Source: CAYNYF01 sp964401385
GTDB taxonomy: Bacteria > Planctomycetota > Phycisphaerae > SM23-33
Assembly (NCBI GenBank): GCA_964401385.1
Contig: CAYNYF010000021.1
Span: 1-53,078, forward strand
Reading direction: 5' to 3'
DNA: 53,078 nucleotides
The notes beneath the pieces are model-generated. The model was not told where the DNA came from and did not search any database. It saw only the letters and a program-made list of their open reading frames with translations. The first letter of the stretch is position 1. Each line of letters begins with the position of its first letter. Position numbers and translations under genes: made by a program. Shown here piece by piece: positions 42,196-48,728 of the stretch.

Positions 42196-44580
42196 TTACT
42201 TCGACAGCAGCCGCCGGCTGACAGCGATCTTCTCCACCGCCTCTCGCGACAGCGGCGCCGGGTGCAGCTTGCCGTCTCGCCAGAGTCCCAGCGTGCTGGA
42301 CCGAAGCGGGTCGTCGATCCTCTCGCCGTGGCCGACCGGGAGGATGCTCATAGCCGAGTCCACGTCGTGCAGCGGGACGTACTGCGTGTACGACTGGGCG
42401 GCCTGCGACTGGATCGTCCCGCCGTCCACGCACCGCAGCGCCGGATAGCTCAGGTCGCCGGCCGGTTCGAGCGAGCCGAACCCGTCCAGGCTTTCGTAGT
42501 AGCCCAGCTTTCTCCGGCGGAGCTGCGCCCTGGCCTTGTCCGGCCACTGCGACGTATCGGGGCCGAGCGTCCGTTGGGTGGCCTTCCAGGCGGCCGCCAG
42601 CGCGTTGTCCACGAACTCCTCCTCGGCCTCGGTAAGCTGGGCGTCAGCATCCCGCGCGATCCGGGCGCGGGCGCCTCGAAGGAAGCGGCACAGCCCCGAC
42701 TCCCCGCCGCCGTAGCTGCCCGCCAGCGGCGTGGCCACGAAGCGGAAAAAGGTGCTGACGCCCATGGCCAGCGGCGCGCCCGGCACGGTCAGGTCCGACG
42801 GGCCGCCGCGCTTGTGCCAGGCCTCCAGGTGCTTCAGCGCCCGCTGCGCCTCGGGCGACAGCTCCCGCTTCAGCACGTCGCGCAGGTGGTAGCCGAGGGC
42901 AACCAGGTCCCGCCGGGCGGGGTTGACCGTGTCAAAGTGGATATCGAGCACGTCGGCGGGCCGGAACCGGTCCTTGGCCCCCAGCCGCTCGTACAGTCGC
43001 CAGGACCGAACCGAATGGCCCATCGAGCCGGTGCTGATGCCGATGGGGATGCGGTAGAACGAGGCGATCGGGCGGTGGTTGCCGCTGGCGATCCACCCGC
43101 GGCGGGGATTGATCACCTGCGGCAGCAGCTCATGCGGGACGAAGCCCTGCCAGTCGTACTTCGAGGCGGTTCCGTCCATCGCCGCCCGCCCGCCCCGCAC
43201 CTCGTGCGCTGAGCGGATCGGGATCGCAGCCACGACGGAGTAGCCGATGTTGCCGCCGCGGTCGCCGAAGACGATGTTGGCGCTGGGGAACCGCCACCCG
43301 GCCAGTGCCTCCAGCAGCTCACGGGCGTTCCGCGCCCGCAGCATTGCGAACAATGCCTGCGCGGTTTCCCGGTCGGTCTCGCACAGGGGCACCCGTTTCA
43401 GGGCGACCTGCGGCGAGCCACGGCGGGCGAAGGCGAACGGCGTGACCACCGGCCCGAGGTGCGTCTGGCGGACGGCGAGCCGCACCGCCCGCCCGCCCCT
43501 GACGCGAACCGTCTCCCGGATGACCTTCATGTCCCGCCATCTGCCGTCGAAGAAGTACTGGTTCGGGTGCTCGGCGTCGGTTTTCAGCCGGAACAGGTCC
43601 GCCTGGTCGGCCCCGAGGGCGGTGGCGCCCCAGGCGACGTGCTGGTTCCATCCGATCAGGATCCCCGGATGGCCCGGCACGCCCACGCCGCGGGCGTTGA
43701 ACGTCTTCCCGCAGACGTGGAACTCGTGCCATATCGACGGATTCCGCACGGGCGTCTGCGGGTCGCTGACCAGCACGGCCGAGCCGGTGGTCGTCTTCTT
43801 GCCGCCGACCACCCAGGCGTGGCTGAACTTCGGCCCGGCCGGGCGGGACCGCGGCTGCGACGCGGCCGGCAACCCGTGCCGGCGGAGAAACTCCTCTGTC
43901 CGCCGGACCCACGCCGCCGAAACGTCCCCCCGTTGCACCACGGCGGCGGTATCGTCTCGCCACAGCCGCCCCGGCTCTGGCGGCCTGGGCCGGCCGGGAC
44001 GTCCGCCCCCTCGCAGGTTCCGATACGACAGCAGGTCCCGCGTCCCGTCGGTCGCGAAGAACTGGGCCAGGTGCCACCACGAGGCGATACAGTCGGCCGG
44101 CGTCCACGGCTCGAGCTCCAGCCCCAGCTTGAACAGCAGCGGGTGCAGCCTGTCGCGGTGGGCCCAGACGTAGTCGTTGACCCCCTGGCAGTAGGCCTTC
44201 AGCAGCGCCAGCGTGTCCGCGTCGAGCCGCCCGGCAACGCGCTGGGCGGCGCGGTAGAAGCCGAACGTCCGCATCTTCCTGTCGTTGTGGACGGCGGTCT
44301 CCCTGCGCCGCACCTTCTTTGCGTCCCCGACCACCTCGGCCAGCCGGCCTTGAATGATCCGCAGCGAGTAGTACATCTGAAAGCCGCGCTCGGCCGCGGC
44401 GGCGTAGCCCAGGCCGTACATGGCCCCGGCGTCGGTGTCGGCGAACACGTGCGGGATGCCCCATCGGTCGCGGATCAGCTCGATCCTCCCGTAGGCCTTC
44501 TCCGGCCCGGTCGCGACGGCGGATGATACCGTCGCCAGCAGCAGGACTGCCCCAACGGCATGCAAGGTCGGCTTCGACAT
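42196..44580 (-). CDS. Penicillin acylase family Ntn hydrolase (secreted)
   Basis: 794 residues. A signal peptide (MSKPTLHAVGAVLLLATVSS) leads into an alpha chain with RDRWGIPHVFADTDAGAMYGLGYA, the classic family start. The nucleophile should be S253 in GPKFSHAWVVGGKKTTTG, exposed by self-cleavage after F252; most family members have SNAW where this has SHAW. The beta chain continues with PGHPGILIGWNQHVAWGATA and RNARELLEALAGW. Known relatives cleave penicillins, acyl-homoserine lactones or other amides. Size and two-chain layout are normal. First gene of the co-directional 32.6-44.6 kb cluster. Confidence 0.87.
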   Translation of the reverse strand: MSKPTLHAVGAVLLLATVSSAVATGPEKAYGRIELIRDRWGIPHVFADTDAGAMYGLGYAAAAERGFQMYYSLRIIQGRLAEVVGDAKKVRRRETAVHNDRKMRTFGFYRAAQRVAGRLDADTLALLKAYCQGVNDYVWAHRDRLHPLLFKLGLELEPWTPADCIASWWHLAQFFATDGTRDLLSYRNLRGGGRPGRPRPPEPGRLWRDDTAAVVQRGDVSAAWVRRTEEFLRRHGLPAASQPRSRPAGPKFSHAWVVGGKKTTTGSAVLVSDPQTPVRNPSIWHEFHVCGKTFNARGVGVPGHPGILIGWNQHVAWGATALGADQADLFRLKTDAEHPNQYFFDGRWRDMKVIRETVRVRGGRAVRLAVRQTHLGPVVTPFAFARRGSPQVALKRVPLCETDRETAQALFAMLRARNARELLEALAGWRFPSANIVFGDRGGNIGYSVVAAIPIRSAHEVRGGRAAMDGTASKYDWQGFVPHELLPQVINPRRGWIASGNHRPIASFYRIPIGISTGSMGHSVRSWRLYERLGAKDRFRPADVLDIHFDTVNPARRDLVALGYHLRDVLKRELSPEAQRALKHLEAWHKRGGPSDLTVPGAPLAMGVSTFFRFVATPLAGSYGGGESGLCRFLRGARARIARDADAQLTEAEEEFVDNALAAAWKATQRTLGPDTSQWPDKARAQLRRRKLGYYESLDGFGSLEPAGDLSYPALRCVDGGTIQSQAAQSYTQYVPLHDVDSAMSILPVGHGERIDDPLRSSTLGLWRDGKLHPAPLSREAVEKIAVSRRLLSK

Positions 44581-44709
44581 CCCTCATCCTTTCCGGCTTG
44601 GCCGGCCGTTTGATCCCGCCCGGCCGGCGGAGTGCCGGGTATCTTACACTCACCGCGGCGGAAAGCCCACGATCAAGCCGCGGCAGCCCCGCGCCCGGGC
44701 GGCCGACCG

Positions 44710-44738
44710 TTGACCGCGCCCGCGTCCACAGATAGCAT
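44710..44738 (+). promoter_or_regulatory. Sigma-70 promoter for the UroD-like gene at 44765
   Basis: TTGACC (44710-44715), 17 bases, TAGCAT (44733-44738). Transcription near 44745 leaves a 20-base leader with GGAGG 8 bases before the ATG. It diverges from the penicillin-acylase-type gene. Confidence 0.65.
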
Positions 44739-44764
44739 GCGGCCGCGAGTTCGGAGGCACGTTC

Positions 44765-45859
44765 ATGCCCGACATGACCGACCTGCAACGCTTTCACGCC
44801 TGCATGGAATACCGGCCGGTGGACCGCGCCCCCTTCTGGGTCTGGGGCGGCTGGCCGGAAACGATCCAGCGCTGGAAGAACGAGGGCTACGACCCCGACA
44901 GGTTCGAGCCGGCCGACGTCGCCGACAAGCGGAACTGGCTGGGCCATTGGTTCCTGCCCAACCCGCCCTTCGAGCGCACGGTCGTCGAGGAGGACGCCGG
45001 CCACGTCGTCTACGTCAATCACGAAGGCATCCTCATGAGGGAGCTGAAGGACAACCCATACAGCTCCATGCCGCAGTTCCTCAAGTTTCCCGTCGCCAGC
45101 CGCGACGAGTTCCGCCGGTTCTGGGCCAAGCGCATGCGGCCGGACCTTTCGCGGCGAATCGGACCCGACTGGGTCGGGCAGCTTCGCGCCCTTCGGGCCG
45201 AGCCGCGGCCGCTGATCGTCATCTCCGACCGCTGGGGCGGATTCTTCGGCCCGCTGCGGAACCTCGTCGGCATCGAGCGGCTGTGCACGCTCTTCTACGA
45301 CGATCCCGCCTTCGTCGAGGAGATGATGGAGGCCGAGGCCGACTTCATCATCGAAATGATGTCCCAGGTGCTGGAGGTCATCGAGATCGACGCGTTCAGC
45401 TTCTGGGAGGACATGGCCTACAAGCACGCCCCGCTGCTCTCGCCGGAGATGGCCCGGCGGTTCATGCTGCCGCGGTACCGTCGGGTGACCGAGTTCCTCC
45501 GCGGGCGCGGGGTCAGGTACGTCGGCCTCGACAGCGACGGGCAGATCGACCTGCTGATCCCGGTGTGGATGGATGCGGGGCTGAACTTCCTGTACCCCTT
45601 CGAGGTTCAGGCCGGCATGGACGTCCTGGCCGTCCGGCGCAAGTACGGGCGGGAGCTTCGCATATGGGGCGGCGTGGACAAGCGCGCCCTGGCCCGGGGG
45701 CCGGCGGCCATCGAGGCCGAGCTGACCCGGATCAAGCCCCTCGTCGAGGCCGGCGGCTACATTCCACATACCGATCACTCCTGCCCGCCGGACATATCCT
45801 TCGCCAACTTCTGCTTTTACCTCGACCGGCTCGCCCGCCTCTGCGGCAAGACCGCTTGA
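44765..45859 (+). CDS. Uroporphyrinogen-decarboxylase-like protein
   Basis: 364 residues, the same length and subgroup as the protein at 34958. N-terminal LQRFHACMEYRPVDRAPFWVWGG, central IEIDAFSFWEDMAYKHAPLLSP, then LDSDGQIDLLIPVWMDAG, FEVQAGMDVLAVRRKYG, WGGVDKRALARGPAAIE and GGYIPHTDHSCPPDISF. The order of these blocks follows UroD/MtaA barrels, but subgroup function is unknown. It has its own promoter facing away from the sugar cluster and is followed by a repeat field. Together with 25341 (deleted) and 34958 it makes three close paralogues in 20 kb. Confidence 0.8.
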   Translation: MPDMTDLQRFHACMEYRPVDRAPFWVWGGWPETIQRWKNEGYDPDRFEPADVADKRNWLGHWFLPNPPFERTVVEEDAGHVVYVNHEGILMRELKDNPYSSMPQFLKFPVASRDEFRRFWAKRMRPDLSRRIGPDWVGQLRALRAEPRPLIVISDRWGGFFGPLRNLVGIERLCTLFYDDPAFVEEMMEAEADFIIEMMSQVLEVIEIDAFSFWEDMAYKHAPLLSPEMARRFMLPRYRRVTEFLRGRGVRYVGLDSDGQIDLLIPVWMDAGLNFLYPFEVQAGMDVLAVRRKYGRELRIWGGVDKRALARGPAAIEAELTRIKPLVEAGGYIPHTDHSCPPDISFANFCFYLDRLARLCGKTA

Positions 45860-46500
45860 GCCGGCACCTCCCTGCCGGCCGTGGGCGGGCAGGTCTCACG
45901 GTCCCCGCTTCCAGTCCCCAGTAGCCAGTAGCCCGTCGCCAGTGGCCCGCTCCCAAGTCCCAAGCCCCTGGTCCCAAGTCCCTGCCTACCTGCCGGTAGC
46001 TGGTAGGCAGGCAGGCCCAGTCCCTTTGCCGTTCCCGGGTTCCTGGTTCCCGGCTGCGGGTTCCGGTCCACCTGTACCATTCGCAACCATTCGATACCAT
46101 TGAGTACCATTGAGTACCATTCGATACCATTGAGTACCATTGAGTACCATTGAGTACCATTGGGAACGGTTTGAAAAGCCCGAAGTCCTTGGCGTGCAGT
46201 GCCTTCCGGATTTGCACGTCCGATAACTAGGATCTGTTTGTGCACGTGCTTTCCCAGTTTGCCCATTTTGCCCAAGTCCTCAGTCCCCAGGCCCCAGTCC
46301 CAAGTCCCTATCTGTTAGCGTTGCCGTTCCCTGGTCCCTGGTCCCTGGTCCCTATGCCCTTCCCGGTCCCACGGTCTCCGGTCCCACGGGGCTGTTCCCT
46401 AATCCCTGGCGTCGCCCGGGCGAAGCCCGGCTTTGCCGTGGCGAAGCCTGGTCCCAAGTCCCGAGTCCCTATTCCACGGTCTCAGGCCTATTCACTTGCC
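45860..46500. repeat. Low-complexity field of CCCAAGTCCC / CCCTGGTCCC repeats
   Basis: Hundreds of bases of degenerate words such as CCCAGTAGCCAGTAGCCCG, CCAAGTCCCAAG, CCCTGGTCCCTGGTCCC and GGTCCCACGG, plus CCTGCCTACCTGCCGGTAG, interrupted by the 10-bp tandem array at 46071-46160 and by a unique-looking patch at about 46161-46255. Short open frames across it are repeat translations and are not called. I see no gene between 45860 and 46641. Confidence 0.75.
46071..46160. repeat. Nine-unit 10-bp tandem array (TGAGTACCAT / TCGATACCAT)
   Basis: Units are exactly 10 bases: CCTGTACCAT, TCGCAACCAT, TCGATACCAT, TGAGTACCAT twice, TCGATACCAT, then TGAGTACCAT three times. The pattern of two unit types alternates as if a 30-40 base block had itself duplicated. 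Ten bases is close to one helical turn. Confidence 0.9.
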
Positions 46501-46537
46501 AATGTCGTACAGCGGCGCCCCAGCGGCGTTATGTGGG

Positions 46538-46566
46538 CATATAACAGACTAACGGATGCCTGTCAA
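46538..46566 (-). promoter_or_regulatory. Near-consensus promoter pointing into the repeat field
   Basis: Minus strand TTGACA (46561-46566), 17 bases, TATATG (46538-46543). It would transcribe leftward from about 46531 through the repeats, where no protein gene is visible. Confidence 0.55.
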
Positions 46567-46641
46567 GAACAAAATCCGCGCGCGGCGTCCGCCGCTTGAC
46601 TGGCCGGCCGCCCCGGGCGCCGCCTAGGATGGATTGAGGCA

Positions 46642-47241
46642 ATGATGGAACCGGCGACGGACTGGTTGAAAGCGGTTATGATCGTATGCGTGCTGGCCCT
46701 GGCCGCGGCCGTTGGCGGCTGCTCCGGCCGGGAGGAGCGTGAGAAGGTGAGCGATACGCAACCGGTGGAGGCCGTCGAGTACGAGAAGGCCACGTTCGCG
46801 GCCGGGTGTTTCTGGGGCGTCGAGGCGACCTTCCGCAAAGTCGCCGGCGTGGTCGACACGGCCGTCGGCTACACCGGCGGGCACACCGCCAATCCCACCT
46901 ACCAGCAGGTCTGCACCGGCCGCACCGGCCACGCCGAGGCCGTCAGGGTTCTCTACCACCCCGGCAAGGTCAGCTACGAGCAACTGCTGGAGGTATTCTG
47001 GTCCTGCCACGACCCGACCACGCCCAACCGCCAGGGGCCCGACGTCGGTAGCCAGTACCGCTCGGCCATCTTCTACCACGGCCCCGCACAGGAATCGGCC
47101 GCGCGGGCCTCCATGCAGGCGCGCCAGCGGCAGCTCTCCCGCCCCATCGTCACCGAGATCACGCCGGCGGCCACCTTCCACCCGGCCGAGGAGTATCACC
47201 AGCGATACCTCGAGAAACGCGGCCGGGATTGCTGCCATTAG
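46642..47241 (+). CDS. msrA: Peptide methionine sulfoxide reductase A, lipoprotein form
   Basis: 199 residues. The catalytic signature AAGCFWGVEATF and YTGGHTANPTYQQV, TGHAEAVRV and the C-terminal CC pair mark MsrA, which reduces methionine-S-sulfoxide in proteins. A hydrophobic N-terminal segment followed by the lipobox VGGC at about residues 24-27 predicts export and lipid anchoring, so it would protect envelope proteins rather than cytoplasmic ones. A shorter start at ATG 46678 would still leave the lipobox. The tail GRDCCH supplies resolving cysteines. It ends 19 bases before the convergent asnA gene. Confidence 0.93.
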   Translation: MMEPATDWLKAVMIVCVLALAAAVGGCSGREEREKVSDTQPVEAVEYEKATFAAGCFWGVEATFRKVAGVVDTAVGYTGGHTANPTYQQVCTGRTGHAEAVRVLYHPGKVSYEQLLEVFWSCHDPTTPNRQGPDVGSQYRSAIFYHGPAQESAARASMQARQRQLSRPIVTEITPAATFHPAEEYHQRYLEKRGRDCCH

Positions 47242-47260
47242 GCCCGGCCGGGGCCCGACT

Positions 47261-48391
47261 TTACTCCAGTACGTGGATGTTCCTGTCTGCGCAGATGTCC
47301 TTGAGCCGCTTGGGCCATACCGACACAGTGACCTCGCCGAGGTGCGCCTTCCTCAGCAAGAGCATCTGGGTGCGGGATTGGCCAATGCCGCCGCCGATGC
47401 TGAGCGGGATCTCGTTGTTGATAATCGCCTGATGGTACGGCAATTTGAGGAAGTCGAGCTGGCCGCTGATCTCGAGCTGCTTCTTCAGGCTTCCGGCGTC
47501 GACCCGGATGCCCATCGAGGTCAGCTCGTGGCGGCGCTTCGTTACCGGGTTCCAGACGAGGATGTCGCCGTTCAGGCCGTGCATCGGCCGGCCGTCCTCG
47601 GAGGTCGTCTCCGTCACCCAGTCGTCGTAGTCCGCCGCCCGCATTTCGTGGGGGTAGCCGTCGGCCAGCACCCAGCCGATGCCGTAGATGAAGATCGCCG
47701 AACCGTCTTGCGCGATCTGCGTCTCCCGCTGCTTCCGCGGCAGGTCGGGGTACTTCGCCAGGATGTCCTCGGCGTGGATGAACGTCAGCTTCTCCGGCAG
47801 GTCCGGGTACTTGTCCGTCTTCAGTTGAGGAAAGAGTTCCCGGACGTGCGTCTCGGCGCCCTTGATGACCTTCCAGATCTTCTCGACGACCTGCTTGAGG
47901 AATTGCAGGTTTCGCTGCTCGGGCCTGATCGCCAACTCCCAGTCCCACTGGTCCACGTAGGCGCTGTGGTCGTGATCGAGGAAGTAGTCCTTCCGCACGG
48001 CCCGCATGTCGGTATTCAGTCCCTCGCCGACCTTCATGTCGAACTGCTTGAGCGCCATTCGCTTCCACTTGGTGGCGGCCTGGACGATCTCGGCGTCGAC
48101 GGGGTTCTTGTCGTAATCGTTGGAGATGTGGAACCCGATGGGGGTGCGGGAGCCGTCACGGTCGAGGTAGTCGTTGACGCCGCTTTCGACGTCCACGATC
48201 AGAGGCACCGTGACCATCATCAGGTTGAGCTCCTTGCACAGGTTCTCCTCGATATAGGTCTTGACGGCGAGGACGGCTTGCTGCGTCTCCTTCGGGGTAA
48301 GCAGGGAGCTGTAGTCGTCCGGCAGCTCTTTCGCCAGTTCGTCATAGTCGCCGATGCCGGGGCCAGCCAGGTCCGCCTTCTTATCCGCCAT
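47261..48391 (-). CDS. asnA: Aspartate-ammonia ligase (asparagine synthetase A)
   Basis: 376 residues, somewhat longer than the ~330 of the enterobacterial enzyme. It makes asparagine from aspartate and free ammonia with ATP, using a class II tRNA-synthetase-like fold. Visible blocks: VPLIVDVESGVNDYLDRDGS, RKDYFLDHDHSAYVDQWDWE, IFIYGIGWVLADGYPHEMRAADYDDW and the terminal ATP motif SIGGGIGQSRTQMLLL. The N-terminal 25 residues are extra relative to the family core. GGAG precedes ATG 48391. Its ammonia dependence parallels the glutaminase-less GMP synthase in this window. Confidence 0.94.
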   Translation of the reverse strand: MADKKADLAGPGIGDYDELAKELPDDYSSLLTPKETQQAVLAVKTYIEENLCKELNLMMVTVPLIVDVESGVNDYLDRDGSRTPIGFHISNDYDKNPVDAEIVQAATKWKRMALKQFDMKVGEGLNTDMRAVRKDYFLDHDHSAYVDQWDWELAIRPEQRNLQFLKQVVEKIWKVIKGAETHVRELFPQLKTDKYPDLPEKLTFIHAEDILAKYPDLPRKQRETQIAQDGSAIFIYGIGWVLADGYPHEMRAADYDDWVTETTSEDGRPMHGLNGDILVWNPVTKRRHELTSMGIRVDAGSLKKQLEISGQLDFLKLPYHQAIINNEIPLSIGGGIGQSRTQMLLLRKAHLGEVTVSVWPKRLKDICADRNIHVLE

Positions 48392-48728
48392 TGTGCGATC
48401 TCCAAGTTAGGTTCGGAGGGGGTTTTGGTGCAACACGGCCAGTATCACATCAGCGGTAGAATAGGGGAATCTCCCGGAGGATTCCAGGCTGGACGGTGAC
48501 ATTGTCGGGCGGCCCGGCCAACAGTTGGCAACGGTCCTCTTGCCCGACCACCTGGCCATGATCTGGCGGCTCCGGGACGGAGATGCGGACTTTTCACGTC
48601 GGCTCGGCGCGATGAAGCGCAACTTCACCGAGGCGTATCTGGCCGCGGCGGGCACAGATTCCGGGCTTGTCCGCGGCCGGTGGAGGATGTACAACCCTCC
48701 GGCATATCCGCAAAAGGAAGGATCGAAG
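48392..48728. other. Divergent intergenic region without a recognised gene
   Basis: Contains the asnA ribosome binding site and, at the right end, AAGGAAGG (48713-48721) for the next gene. The reading frame of the next gene stays open from 48525, but the extra 68 residues lack motifs and a ribosome binding site. No clear promoter boxes were found. Confidence 0.4.

Noticed and set aside
45817..46275. Minus-strand small protein with GTQWYSMV-like periodicity
   Set aside because: The periodicity is the direct translation of the 10-bp tandem array and neighbouring repeats; there is no ribosome binding site or conserved domain.
48525..48728. N-terminal extension of the transglutaminase-like protein
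   Set aside because: The extra 68 codons have no motif or ribosome binding site, while AAGGAAGG sits at the right distance from ATG 48729.
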